NCBI GenBank assembly: GCA_034509925.1
Contig: CM067526.1
Coordinates: forward strand, 12,044,010 to 12,108,009
From: Hirudinaria manillensis
Taxonomy: Eukaryota; Annelida; Clitellata; Hirudinida; Hirudinidae
Length of the DNA: 64,000 nucleotides
Direction of reading: 5' to 3'
Shown: positions 1 to 12,103 of the stretch, in pieces
How positions within the stretch are numbered: the first letter of the stretch is position 1
How the letters are laid out: every line of letters begins with the position of its first letter
Notes under the pieces: generated by a model
The model's database searches: none
What the model saw: only the letters and a program-made list of their open reading frames with translations
Told to the model about the DNA's origin: nothing
Translations under genes and position numbers: made by a program

Positions 1-218
1 TTAATTTTCTTAACTAAATTCTCTAAAGAAAAAAAACAACTTTATAAACATTTATAAACTTTTTTTATAATTATTTGTTGCAAAATTTGAGTAATTTCCA
101 ATGGTATATTAGATGAGTTATTATAAAAAATCATCTTTAAAAATTAATATAATATTCATATTATTATTATGATTCATAATATAATATCAGATTTAATTAA
201 TAGATTGAATGATTGAAG

Positions 219-648
219 GTCACCCGATCGATAATTTCAATCTTTTCCAGCTCGTGAATGATCCCATCTTCATACCCATTGAACACCTGGAACAAGACAA
301 AGAGGGAAACCCAAAAGAATTTTCACAGATCGTCAGAGACATGAAGGCTGGAAAAACAGGCAGCATTATCATTCCTAAGGCCAGGATTGGGAGGAGTAAG
401 GTCTGATGTCATTATAAGTTGTGGATTGATAAATCGTGAACTAATAAATCATTTATTTATCATGTTTATTTGTTTGGAATTGGTTAATAGGTCCAATTTG
501 ACATTGAAGTCATTGATGATATTGATCTTTTCATTAATCATTCATCCCCCTTCAGGGTGAATACATCCAGGCCACTTATTACTATGCAGCACTCGAAGAA
601 TCTGGATTTGCCTTTGCCTTCAGTCTTTCCGATACTGACAAGGTATTA

Positions 649-712
<64 letters not shown>

Positions 713-1968
713 AGACCCGAACGATCCATTTGTTTCTATCTCCAGTATAGATGTTTTATTTTGTAATTTATTTTGTATATAAATTTAATATAATGTAAAT
801 TATATGATATTTAATAATTATAAGTTTAATATTTAATATTATTTTGCAATTAAATCATATTGTTTATTTGGAATATAAATTTAATATAATATAATATAAA
901 TAATATAATATTTAATGATTATAAGTTTAATTTACTCGAATTAATAATGTTTTTTTTCCATACGTAGGTCTTCAGGCGAGCACAAGAACCAAAGGACTTA
1001 TCAGTTTATGATAAAAGCTTCTTCAATCTCCTCATTGAATACAATTCAACTGCTGGAAGGAACGAACTGCCACAACTCTTTGAATATTTGGATGTCAGCA
1101 GAACTTTACAGTTTCATTTTGATTTCAATTAAATTTAATTCATTTTATTCAGCAAATATTTTAAGTGCCTTTTCGATCCTAAGTCCTGGGATGTTACGTC
1201 CTAGGATGTTAAAGCAGTACACTGCACTGTGGTACTGAGAGACAATTGAATACATTAACATGAAATAATGTGAATTAAAAACAAAAAATGATTAAAAAAT
1301 TAAGACAAAGGGGTTAGAGCAGTTAATAATTATAATAAAAGTAGTCTAATTTGATTTAAAAAAATGAGGAAAAACACTCTTTTAAATGTTTCATGCAGAT
1401 CTGAAATAACAAACAAACAAATAAATAAATAAATTTTATTAAAATAACTGCAATTAAAATCAATTTGCAAAAAAAAACAAACAAAAAGAATCGAAGCTCA
1501 ACTTCTTCATACCAAGTCAACCCCATAAACAATCCCAGGTGAAAGAGAATGAAAAAAGGTTCCCAGGCCTGAGGGTTTCCTACCTCCACTCGAGCATCTT
1601 TCTCTCCCCAAAGTGCCACTGCGACCCGAACGCCTACTTTTACGATGACGATTTGGCCAGGAAGACCGTGGACGCCCATCACTACATCAACGCCCTCTCT
1701 GGAGACGGAGGCTGCAAGAACAACGGCAAGTACATCAAGGGACTGAGGTGGGAGATTTTGAATTGGACTTTGAGGTGGTCGAAGGATTTTGAGGCTCTTG
1801 GTTTTAAGTTTAATATATGCATTAAATGTAAGTTGAATGGTGTTTTGACTTTTCAGTTTCTGTATGTGGTCTTCGATGATTGAGCTTTGCAGCTATAAAG
1901 TACTAAATAATTTAAAGATTGACATTATTATTAGTAGTAGTAGTAGTAGTATTGTATTGCTGTTATTA

Positions 1969-2021
<53 letters not shown>

Positions 2022-4841
2022 GTTTGAACCATACAACTAGTGGTAACTATAATATTATGTCAGTGGTAAGATCGCAGTGCTAAGATCCCCATCCTTGTTA
2101 ATTTCCACGTCAAGGGCTGACGTGTTCATATCGCAACCTGTTGAGAAACTCTGGAGTGACAGGTCATTTGACGGAATCGAGGACATCAGGTGGACTTACG
2201 TCGCGATGAGGAGCGGAGTCTTCAGGACTTATCCTGCTCACAGGTCCAGGAGGAACTATGATCCAACGACGTTGGTCTCACTTTGCTTTGTTTTGATTTG
2301 ATCTGCTGCTCCTCTGATTTGATCTGTGGCTGAAGTGAAGCCATGATGATGATGATGTGTTTATTTGTTATTGTTTTATTTATTTCGTTTATTTTTCTAA
2401 TAAATATCAATATCGATACTGTTTAATTTTCAGTTTTTTATTCTTTTTATTTTAAAGATTTTTTTGAATAAATTTATTAATTCAGAACAAAGCCCTTACA
2501 AATGAAGCACGACAAATTGACTAATTTTGACCGTTGACCATGATGAACTAAACTTCCAGTCGGGACTGGTACCAGAGGGCCAAGAACGCCCCCACCAAGA
2601 CGGCAATATCCACGGCCTACATGGACTCTGCCGGAGTCGGAAAGATCATTACCATGTCCAGGGCCCTTTTCGAGGGCATGGTTGCCATGACGACCGAGCA
2701 GTGCAACAACATCTCCAAGAGCGGACCGTGGCCGAGCGGTTGCGTCTGCACGAAGGACGAGGATTGCATAAGCGGTGGGGGAGTGTTGTTGTTGTTGTTG
2801 TTTTCATCAAGATGTTGTTGTTGTTGTTGATGATGGCTGTCCTGTGTTTACTCGGGGTGGTTTGATATTTGTTGCCAGTTGTTGTTGTTGACCAGTCTTG
2901 TTTATATTAGCAGTTGTTGTTGCTTACAGATTTTGTATATTTGTATACTTGAGAATGTGTAGATGTTAATGTATAGATATTAATTTCCGATCATCGGTTA
3001 ATCCGATCTTTTCTGTTATGCCCCGAATGGTTTCCAAGAGTAGAATTATGTGCTTTATTTCTCCAGGATGGATTGATAAAATAAAAGAATTTTTAGATTT
3101 TATGTGAGTAAACATGTTGTTTAAAATTCAAAGTCATTGGATTGTTTTCATTCAGATTTGGATGGATTGAATAAATTAAAATGACAAAATTACATTCTCC
3201 AATTACTTGCAGGCCAGTGCTACATCAGCACGGCCAAAGGCGATAACCGACATCTCCCGAGGTGTGCGACGGAGCGCGTCGAAGCCGTGACCAGCCTCGA
3301 CATACTCTACAAGAGGTTCCACGAGATCACCATGGCAACCATGCAGGCCAGCGACGGGAAGAAATCGTGCGGACAGAAGTACAAGTGCCCGGACGGCATA
3401 GAGGAATGCGAGACGAGGTACTCGTTGTTGTTGTTTTAAGAAATTTCATTTTAAATAAATATCTCCTGTTAAAATGTCTTAATGAAACTTTTTTTAAAAA
3501 TATTCTTGGAACACCAGAACTAAAACTTTAGCTGAACACTATTCGGAGTATAAATTTTAAGCAATCTTAACCAAATTAGTCGGCCAAAATGCATTACATG
3601 TTTTGCCTGCCTTGTTGTAGTGTCTTATTGAAATTTCTTATCATCATTATCATTACCGCCGATTCCATCGAGATGCAAATTCTCCGTCTACTTCTGTCGT
3701 TCACACCTCGTCACGATTCCTTCCTTTCTTCCTTTGATAGGTGCTACCTGTTCGATGACCGAGCTAACATGATAACGGACCCCGACTTTCTCATGGCTAA
3801 CGACCTGGACGAGAGACGCTACAAAGGTGTGACGATGGGAAGGAAGGAAGGTGAGATAATGAAGGATCTGATCTACAAGCACGGGTTCTTCGTCAGGACC
3901 GAGTCCATCGACTTTCAAGGGGTTTGCAGGATATCCCCGTACGCTACCAAGGTCAGTGAGTGCTTCTGACACTCTAATGTAGGTTTGTAAATGGGGATTG
4001 TGATGAAATAGATCTAGCTCTAAAAGTAGGCAGAGAATATTTTATCATTTATAATGTCGAAAAGCCCTTTTATTGAAATAATAGTCGTATTTTTAATTTT
4101 AAAAATAATATCACGAATGCTTTCATCTGAGAAACTTAAAATCACTTCAAGTCATTCATTACTCTCGTCATTCATTTTCAATCCACTCAACCCACTCAAT
4201 CCACTCAACCTGCTCAACCCACTCACCCCATTCAATCAGGTGACTCTGGAGGGAATTCCTCAGAATCCAGAGGAACTGGATAATTATATCAAAAACAAAG
4301 GTCCAATCCCAAAGTTCAAAGACCAGTACGGGTGCATAACCGATGTTGTCAAATACGTAGCCGTCGAGTCTGCCTTAGGTTCGCATCCTTGGCTCGACCT
4401 ATTTACTTCACTTTGGCATGACCTATTTAGAGGGGACCACAAATTCACGTGTCCGTAATAAAAGTCAATGTTAAATAGAATTAGGAGAGCAGAACTCAGT
4501 TGTTAACTTTCTCATTTTTTTACAAAATTATTTTAAAAATAATATTACAAATAGTAATAAAACAGTTGATTTTAAAACAGCCAAGTGATTTTCCACCGGG
4601 CATTTCCAGCGATATCAAATCATTATCAAGTCATTATCACATCATTATCATTATCGCGATAAAAGGTCCCAGCGGAATGATAACAGGCAACGTGTCCGGC
4701 CCTTGCATGTCCGGATTCTATTACGTCGCGGCCCTCCCGAAGACCAACTTGTTCTTGTTGGCCATTGAAAATTGGAAACATTATAAAGACACTTTCTTCT
4801 TCAACTTCAATTGCAAGATAGCTCAAAGGTACCAAGAACAC

Positions 4842-4872
<31 letters not shown>

Positions 4873-5783
4873 GCATAATATCATAATAAACTCAAGATAA
4901 ATAAATAAATAATTAAATATATTTCTAATTATATCTAACAATATCTAATTAAATATATTTCCTATTTGCCTTTAATTCATTTTAAAGTCCGAATTCTTTA
5001 TGAGTTTCATTTTTGTTTTATTTATTTATTTTTTATATTGTTCTTCTTCTCCAGCATAGTGAACTCCGGAGCCTACAGGATAATCAACGGAACGTGCGCG
5101 CACACCGACACAATGACATCCAGTTTGGCCCAGATGGGGAAATGTCCCTCTCTGAGAGACATAAACATGCCCTGCCAATACAATGCACAAGTTTCTCTTT
5201 CTCATCGTGGATGTTATTATTTCGTTCTTTCAATCAATTTGTTTCTATTTTTATGTTTTATTTATGGAGTAATTTTGTGAATTAAATTCATTTAAAATCA
5301 AAAGGCAACCTATATTTGGATCAAAGCTACAGATGTGGATTGTTTTGCTCTTCAAAGACGATGTCTTGTGCTTGTCTCCTGAAATATGCTCATATTTAAT
5401 GCATTTTCAGTTATAAAATGCTCCTAATAAATTCATTAAAAATTTACGAACCCTAAAAACAGGGACAACAAATATCAGAAATAATCGTGAATATGAATTC
5501 ATCCAAATGATTGCTGTTGTGACCGTTTCTCTCAACAACATTTTCTTTACAATTTGCAAATGATTTTCTACAATTTTTTAAATTTTTAAAAATTTATTTT
5601 AAGAGTTTGGATCAATTTATTTCAAATTATTAAGATTTAAATTAAAATTTACAAATTTCCAGGTTGTCAATTGTTATCATCACTCTCTTGTTGTTTGCAT
5701 CTGCTTTCATTTTAACATATCTCAACAGACATTTAAGTAAATTATGCAAATTAAGTGTAAGAAACATCGAGACAAAGGTCTAA
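219..5783 (+). CDS. Voltage-gated calcium channel alpha2/delta-like protein, 3' part (partial gene)
   Basis: Extracellular auxiliary protein of the calcium-channel alpha2/delta (CACNA2D/CACHD1) class; family members are membrane-anchored and promote channel trafficking. Exons that join in frame: 219-400, 556-642, 968-1093, 1539-1747, 2115-2270, 2560-2774, 3213-3417, 3741-3951, 4240-4378, 4666-4828, 5055-5190, probably 5305-5362, and a last exon 5663-5783. Cache-like signatures are SGVFRTYP, then YDPTTRDWYQRA across an intron, then YMDSAGVGKIITMSRALF. The cysteine-rich C-terminal half contains SGFYYVAALPKTNLFLLAIE, as in the VGCC_alpha2 region. The final exon encodes a hydrophobic stretch (LSIVIITLLLFASAFILTYL) followed by basic residues, fitting a C-terminal membrane anchor. 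The VWA domain and signal peptide would lie upstream of the window. The junctions between 5190 and 5663 are not settled, and a small exon near 5463 may exist. I cannot separate CACNA2D from CACHD1-like with certainty. Confidence 0.82.
644..712. repeat. (ATT)n microsatellite
   Basis: Tandem TTA/ATT triplets inside an intron of the alpha2/delta-like gene, directly after the splice donor that follows position 642. The poly-tyrosine reading frame across it is an artefact. Confidence 0.9.
1927..2020. repeat. (ATT/AGT)n microsatellite
   Basis: A run of ATT triplets preceded by a short AGT run, in the intron between the exons ending at 1747 and starting at 2115. Confidence 0.85.
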
Positions 5784-5846
5784 TGAGATGATTACATATT
5801 GTTGAATCGATCCTTATATTTCTAAACAGCTCATTTTCAGTCATGT

Positions 5847-5852
5847 TTTATT
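5847..5852 (-). terminator. Probable polyadenylation signal of the C3orf38 homologue
   Basis: AATAAA on the minus strand about 155 bases beyond the stop codon of the C3orf38-like gene. It lies in the short gap between the two convergent genes. Confidence 0.5.
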
Positions 5853-6005
5853 GGCAACCAACAGAGCCACGATACTTTGTCCGAGATTATTTATGTAGAA
5901 ATTTTTTTCCATAAAAACAGATGTCAAAATGAAATTAATTAAGCTCATAATATAACAAATATACAATGAAAGCACAGTTCCAAAGGCAATCAGACTGGAA
6001 TTCAA

Positions 6006-7268
6006 CTATCCTGTCAGCATGTTCTTTGTATATTCGAGAATAGGTTCTTGTTGGATCTGAGAATCGTTGCTGAACAGGAAAGCAATTCGAGTGAATTTGA
6101 TCTTCCACGAGAAATCCGCTGTCGGGTCTCTGACGAGGCCGAAATGCTGCTCGAACAGCCCGACGGAATTGCCGTGGTGGACGGTGCCCGCGACGATTAT
6201 GACCTTCCTTCCGTAAGCGTCGCACAGGGTCTGTATCCCTCGTTCGGAAAGGTTGGGATTCAGCAAAATGCCTTCTTCGCGAACCAGCTTCAGCAGCCTC
6301 GTGGACACTTCGGCAGCACCGTCGAAGGGATGGACAGACACGTTGCCGGGCATCTTTACGAGAAACTTCATGGAGCAGTCCTCGAAGAAATGTGAAGTGT
6401 TGAAGGCGGAGTTTGCAGCGGTCGAAGCCGATGAGTTGTTGGAAGTGTTTCTGGAGTTGTTGAGCATCACGTAGAACCATCTGCAAAACTCGACTGCAAA
6501 TTCTCGGTCCAGTGCGTTCGGCACCAGAGACTTGTCCGCCCAGCAATTGAGCGTCTCGATGTCTTGCTGACTCGTAGCATCTTCATGAGATGTATCGTTT
6601 GGAATTAAAGCTTGAGGAACGTCATCGTCTTCCATGAGCTTTGAATGATTTAAATTAAATATGGAATCAAACACAGCACAAAATGGTTCCTTTTCTTTTT
6701 TTTTAAATCTGAGCTTACCTCGAAGGTTTCCTCAGAGCCCCAATATTTTAAGATTCTCTTCACGAGTGCATTTTTCTCTGCTGAGGGGCTTATATCACCA
6801 ACACTTTTACTGTACAAATACTGGAATAACTGTTCTTTCTTCAATTTTTTCCTTCTAAATAGTTCTTGTGCATCAAGTGTGTATGATAGAATGGCATTAA
6901 TAGCTTCTAAAACAGAAACAGTTCAGAAAAATTATGTGGCATTACCACTGCAATAACATGTAAAAAAAATAAATAGATGTTTCAAAATGCTTGATTCTGA
7001 GAAACACTGGTCCCTCAATTTGTACTTAAAAAATAACAATAAATGTCATGGCTAAATTGAATTTAAGATACATGCAGAAAGAATCACATCTCGATCAAGC
7101 AAAAAAAAAGTAAAAATAAGTATTCAATTATGCAATCAAAAAACCTTCTTGATGAAAGATTTTGACTTGGTCTTTCACTGTTGTTCTTGCCAACGATATT
7201 ACATCATCCGGCAATAACAATCTCAAAATGTCAGAAAATCCCCGCTTCTCCTGCTCTGTCAGCGGCAT
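6006..7268 (-). CDS. C3orf38 homologue (DUF4518 protein)
   Basis: Homologue of the animal protein known as C3orf38, whose biochemical role is not established. Three exons on the minus strand: 7268-about 7147 (start MPLTEQEKRGF), 6908-6719 and 6638-6006, giving about 310 residues against about 329 for the human protein as recalled. Matching blocks include ELFRRKKLKKEQLFQYLYS followed by a conserved KRILKYW; FCRWFYVMLN; and the most conserved C-terminal block AGTVHHGNSVGLFEQHFGLV followed by WKIKF. All three junctions keep the frame (phase 1 then phase 0). The start is the first ATG of the conserved N-terminal helix. The gene converges on the alpha2/delta-like gene and is head to head with the TRIP12-like gene. 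No membrane segment or signal peptide is visible. Confidence 0.88.
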
Positions 7269-7992
7269 TCTATATCTCCGCAAACCATTAATAAAAATAA
7301 AAACAAGAAACCAGTGCTGCTATGTCATCTCGATGCACTTTTACCATTTCTGATTACCAAATACAAAAATGCAAAGTTATTGCTTGTTTCGAATATTTTA
7401 TTTGAGATTTTTTTCTTATTGATATATTACAAAAGATAGTTAAATTGTCAAATTATGGTAAAATTACATTAACTTATTTGCAATTGCTCTTTTATGCGAT
7501 ACCATCCAGCTCCTAACTTGCCTTGATTATTTCAATTTTCACAAAATAATTTAGTAAAGAAATGTATTCTATCAAGTCTTTGAAGCTAGTTACATGTTAA
7601 ACTTCGGAATTGACCTTCTGATTCCTGTGGATCCTCATCTAACTCTAATTGACATGCGTGAGGACTTGAAGGTGGCTGTCTCAGCCGGAGTTTTTATAAT
7701 TAACCTGCAATTGCAAAAACTTGTTACATTATAAACAGATGTAACTTTAAGATACTCAAACTTAAAATGGTTGTTATTTGAGCTAGCTAATAAATGGAAT
7801 ATTTTAAAACTTTATTAACCAAACTTTGAACAAATTGTTAAGTTTAAAAATAAAATTTTATTTTAGTAATTTTTTAATCATTGCCTCTTTGGCAATAAAA
7901 CTCTAAGCATCAATAGCACCAACATATTCAGAAGTCTACACTTTTGAAAACGTAACTTTGTTATAAAAAAAAATTGCAGAGAAGATCTTTAA
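7269..7992. other. Intergenic region between divergent genes
   Basis: About 0.7 kb of AT-rich DNA between the start codons of the C3orf38 homologue (leftward) and the TRIP12-like gene (rightward). It probably holds both promoters and 5' untranslated regions. A splice-acceptor-like TTGCAG ends at about 7979, just before the TRIP12-like start, so that gene may have an untranslated first exon. No coding signal is visible. Confidence 0.5.
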
Positions 7993-10767
7993 ATGCATTT
8001 ATCGGAAATTACGCATTCTTATGCTTTGGAACAGAAGATTTTACGATTTTTTTACAAGTTAAAGGATGGCTCTAGTCGAGAAGTGAACAGCCTATTCAGC
8101 ATTCAACACGTGGAGGTGATAGAGGTGTTGAAAATATTTACAAACTTTCTCAAAACAAACGGTCAAGATGATGAAAAGATTTGGGAAGAATTGGTATCAG
8201 ACAATTTATTGCAAATGCTCTTAGTGATGCTGGATTGGAATAGATTGTCAATAATTCCTGATTCTCTTTTAGTCATATACGATATCATTAAAGAGATCGG
8301 GAATCGTTATCCCGCTCGAGAAAAAGCATTGGAAAATATGGGAATGTTTGTGAAGCTCTTTGACATTTTGAAGAATGAAGAGAAGAATCAAAGTTTTATT
8401 TGTGCTCAAGGAGAGGACGGTGGAACGTTCACCACAGCTCATTTCATTGCCGATTTATTGCCATCTCTTCCCCGTTCGAAGTGCTACGAAGATGTGAACG
8501 TAATAGTTGGTGGAATCCTACTGAATGGTCGCCGTTTCTCTTCGAGAAAAGACAAAAATGTGATCAACGTAATCAACTCAATCTTCGAAACAGTTTATAA
8601 CATCTGCTTAATGACTAATTGTCCTTCTGCTCACCATGCTCTCTTGCTGAAAGTCATTTTTTGCAAAAATGCGTCAAACAAATTGATCGGCACAGAAATC
8701 GAACAAATCGTAAATTATGTGAACATGTTAATGTCGTCAATGGAACACGGAAAAGTTATCTTGGGTTTGGCAACTGTTCATACCTTGCTAAGTAAATGTC
8801 TAGATTCATTCCAACATCTTCCAAAAACGATATATGAGGCACATTCCATCATAGGACCGATAAATTGGGTTGAAGACATCTATGAAATACTGGTTGACGA
8901 TGAATTTAGAGCTCCAAAGATGCTCGTTTACTGTACCCAGGACAAAACATTTTTCGCCACAACGCATTTAGGCGACCACCTCATAACCTCTTTGCTAAAG
9001 TTTATTATGCCTAATTATGCAGAAAATGGAAATAATAATGAAACCTCAGTATTAAAAACGAATTACTCAAGACTCACAGCATTTGTCAGGTGCCTCCTAA
9101 ATCTTCCGAGAGATACCGATAGAACTGCTGGAAGACTAGTCGTTCCTGAAGACGGCCTTCGAAGGTTTAGGAAGCTTATCGCATTCCTTCTAGGAGAAGT
9201 GGAAGCAAATTACGTCGATAGATTGACCGATGGTCGCTCCCCAGACTTTGGAGTGGCCCAAGTAGGCGAGCCAAAAACTCTAGAAGATGTTAACCTAGGT
9301 TTGCCTCGCACCCAAAACTTTGACATGGTACTCGGTCCTTCGTTCGATTCAGATCGTTTGAGTACAGATCCACTATCCCAAAGTTTAAGATTAATTTCAA
9401 TATTCCACGAAGTGAATGAGAATTGGGGAGCATTGTTTTGCTCTCTGACAGGGGAAAGATTGATTGACAGGATTCATTTTGTCAGCGATGATTTGGCTCA
9501 GTTTGTTGATGAATATGGGATTGGTGTTCTAGTTAATATTAACCCCTGCAGCCTAAGAAATTATTTTTTTCTGCTGCCCTTGAATATTCGTCGAAAACTA
9601 CTTGAAAAACGTTTAGAAGAAGGATACGAACATTCCTCTATTTCGAGAAAACTAATATACGCGATCAACAGCACAGACCTTTTTAAAAACAACAAACAAA
9701 ATTTAATGCTGAGCTTGATTGATAACCTTGGTCATAATAGAAAGTTCTATACAGAGTTCTCTCGAGAATGTCAAAGGTACGATCTGGATCTTTGGATCGG
9801 TGATCCAGTCGAAGACTCGAGTGGTGCTACATACGTTAGTACTCCATACGCGTTGTTTCCTAAACCAAAGCTTTTATTGACCAATGATTCAGAGATGAAA
9901 TTACAAGCTTTTGGACTGATATTGCTTAAATCCTTCCTGGAAGACGTTCAAGTGGATGTTAATTTCAGTCAGACCCTGTTCAAAAAGATGCTCCTTCCTG
10001 AAAACGAACTTACTCTTCTGGACTTCAAAGACATTATGCCACAGCTTTATGAGTTGGTCACAGATCTGGTTGATGCTTTGAGGCTTAAATGGGGCATCGA
10101 GAAGGAAGGATCACTGACAAAGGAGGAAAGAATGAAGGCCATACAAAACATCACTTGCAATGGAACATCGTTCGAGGATCTCCGAATAAATTTTACAGTT
10201 CCATGTTGTCCGGAGATGGAGATGAAGGAAGGTGGTAAAGGTATATTTCTGACGATTGAAAACCTCGAGGAATATTTGAAACTGCTTGTTTGGTGGATGC
10301 TGCACAAAGGACCCAAACAAAGTGCGACTATTATGGCTCGATGCTTTGATTACGCCGAGGACATGTTCGGATTATTTCACTACGATGAAATTCAAACGTT
10401 GTTTTGTGGCTTGAAAGAAAGCCAATGGACAATCAGTTATTTGAAGAAGAATTGCGATCTGAAGGATGGACTTTCAATTAAAACGCCCGAAGTTCAATAC
10501 CTTTTCAGAATTCTCGCATCGTTATCGACAGTTGAAAAGAAACAATTTCTCCGTTTTGTGACAGGTTCGACGATATTACCAAATCGAGGACTGAAGGAAA
10601 TGGCGCCAATGTTGACTATCAGACCTAAACAAGTCAACATCGGCGATATTCTTGACGGCTGTGAATCGCCTGTCCAGAGTTGTTCCAACACTTTGTTCAT
10701 TGATAAATATGAGAGAATGGACATTTTGAAAGAGGAATTGTTAGTTGCCATGCGCAATGGAGATTAA
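7993..10767 (+). CDS. TRIP12/UFD4-like HECT E3 ubiquitin ligase, intronless
   Basis: A 924-residue uninterrupted reading frame. HECT ligases take ubiquitin from an E2 onto a cysteine and pass it to a substrate. The C-terminal ~350 residues (about 570-924) align with TRIP12: EFSRECQRYDLDLW, the TIENLEEYLKLLVWWML region, FLRFVTGSTILPNRGL, and the C-lobe end SCSNTLFIDKYERMDILKEE. Cys897 sits where the catalytic cysteine is expected. The N-terminal half resembles the TRIP12 armadillo region (HHALLLKVIF and onward); no WWE domain is evident. TRIP12 is roughly 2,000 residues, so this is a shortened, diverged version. An in-frame TAA directly precedes the ATG, supporting this start. AATAAA follows at 10867. 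The lack of introns beside intron-rich neighbours suggests a retrogene. The intact frame and retained cysteine suggest it is functional. Confidence 0.88.
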   Translation: MHLSEITHSYALEQKILRFFYKLKDGSSREVNSLFSIQHVEVIEVLKIFTNFLKTNGQDDEKIWEELVSDNLLQMLLVMLDWNRLSIIPDSLLVIYDIIKEIGNRYPAREKALENMGMFVKLFDILKNEEKNQSFICAQGEDGGTFTTAHFIADLLPSLPRSKCYEDVNVIVGGILLNGRRFSSRKDKNVINVINSIFETVYNICLMTNCPSAHHALLLKVIFCKNASNKLIGTEIEQIVNYVNMLMSSMEHGKVILGLATVHTLLSKCLDSFQHLPKTIYEAHSIIGPINWVEDIYEILVDDEFRAPKMLVYCTQDKTFFATTHLGDHLITSLLKFIMPNYAENGNNNETSVLKTNYSRLTAFVRCLLNLPRDTDRTAGRLVVPEDGLRRFRKLIAFLLGEVEANYVDRLTDGRSPDFGVAQVGEPKTLEDVNLGLPRTQNFDMVLGPSFDSDRLSTDPLSQSLRLISIFHEVNENWGALFCSLTGERLIDRIHFVSDDLAQFVDEYGIGVLVNINPCSLRNYFFLLPLNIRRKLLEKRLEEGYEHSSISRKLIYAINSTDLFKNNKQNLMLSLIDNLGHNRKFYTEFSRECQRYDLDLWIGDPVEDSSGATYVSTPYALFPKPKLLLTNDSEMKLQAFGLILLKSFLEDVQVDVNFSQTLFKKMLLPENELTLLDFKDIMPQLYELVTDLVDALRLKWGIEKEGSLTKEERMKAIQNITCNGTSFEDLRINFTVPCCPEMEMKEGGKGIFLTIENLEEYLKLLVWWMLHKGPKQSATIMARCFDYAEDMFGLFHYDEIQTLFCGLKESQWTISYLKKNCDLKDGLSIKTPEVQYLFRILASLSTVEKKQFLRFVTGSTILPNRGLKEMAPMLTIRPKQVNIGDILDGCESPVQSCSNTLFIDKYERMDILKEELLVAMRNGD

Positions 10768-10866
10768 TTCCAAATGCCTGAGAATATTACGATTATAGAT
10801 TGAATATTACAGTGATATTACGATATCAAAGTATTCATTGCAGCAGCAAATCTTTTGCCATTTTGA

Positions 10867-10872
10867 AATAAA
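10867..10872 (+). terminator. Polyadenylation signal of the TRIP12-like gene
   Basis: AATAAA about 100 bases after the stop codon. The rest of the 390-bp gap to peflin shows no gene. Confidence 0.55.
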
Positions 10873-11157
10873 ATATTTTTCTCCCAAACGGACCAATTGA
10901 TTTCTTGTTAATGAGTTAAATATATGTATGTGTTTGGTAATCATTTTCAATGCGTCCCATATAACCAAGTATTGATGGTCACTTTCTCTTCACTATAATG
11001 TAACACTTATTGGCTTAGATTTGCCCTTTAATCTTTTTGAATTATAATTTGATGTTTGGTTTATGCATATGAGCGACTTTTAAAATTGCATAACTCAAAA
11101 CGATGTAATCATTATTTATGTGTTGCTTAAAGTTTACTTTTACTTATCCATACAAAG

Positions 11158-12103
11158 ATGTCGGGATACGGTGGCCAGGTAAGTTATGCGCCATTCTATT
11201 ATCTTTCTGGAACAGGGAAATTTGGTTATAATGTGAAAGCTCTCTAATACCAGTCAAATTTTATTAAGTTCAATGCCCCACCAAGTGGATATGCTTATCA
11301 ACAGCCTGGATATAACCATCCCCAAATGGGAGGTTGGACTCTGCTATTATCAACTATTATTGCCGTTATTTAGAATGTACACTCTGAACATCGCTTTTTG
11401 TTTTAAAGGTGCACCCCCAGGCGTTGATCCAACTATTTACCAGTGGTTTTTGTCTGTGGATCAGGACAGAAGTGGTCGCATCAATACCACAGAGCTTCAG
11501 CAAGCACTTACTAATGCCAACTGGAGTCATTTCAATCCAGAAACGTGTCGATTAATGATAGGTAGTTGAAAAGTTTCGACATTTTCAATTTATAACTTAT
11601 TATTGCTTTTATTGTGAAATCAGGCATGTTTGACAAAGACCAGAGTGGACAAATAGATCTTAATGAATTTCAGGGGCTTTGGAATTACATTATGCAATGG
11701 AAATCAACATTCGACCAATACGACAGAGATAGATCCGGTTTCATAGATGCAAATGAATTCCATTATGGTAACATTTTCACAGCTCATTTTCACATCAAAA
11801 AATATCTTAAAGCATTACGATTTTGGGTTGTTTTACCTGATTGCATTTAGTACAATGAAACATAATTTCTGTTCAGCTCTCAACAATATGGGTTACAAAG
11901 TTTCTCCTCAGTTTGCCACCCACGTCATCTTTCGTTATGATCCCATGGCAAGGCAACGTCTGAGTCTGGACAACTTCATCCAAGCCTGCGTCCTGTTAAA
12001 GTGCATCACGGACACTTTTAGGCAGAGAGATACGCAAATGAATGGATGCGTTCGGGCTTCTTATGAGGATTTCCTCACGATGGTCTTGCTAAACAAGCCC
12101 TGA
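11158..12103 (+). CDS. PEF1: Peflin (penta-EF-hand calcium-binding protein)
   Basis: Calcium-binding protein that in vertebrates heterodimerises with ALG-2/PDCD6 and acts at ER exit sites and in CUL3 ubiquitylation. Exons: 11158-11178 (MSGYGGQ), 11269-11332, 11409-11561, 11624-11767, 11877-12103; all junctions keep frame. The sequence runs from a short Gly/Tyr/Pro-rich N-terminus into [20 protein letters not shown], the peflin/ALG-2 EF1 region. Canonical loops are visible at [24 protein letters not shown] and [12 protein letters not shown]; the last two EF-hands are degenerate, as is usual. The N-terminal repeat domain is much shorter (about 28 residues) than in vertebrate peflin (about 100). 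A polyadenylation signal lies at 12313-12318. ALG-2 itself lacks the [10 protein letters not shown]-type match seen here, so peflin is preferred. Confidence 0.92.
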
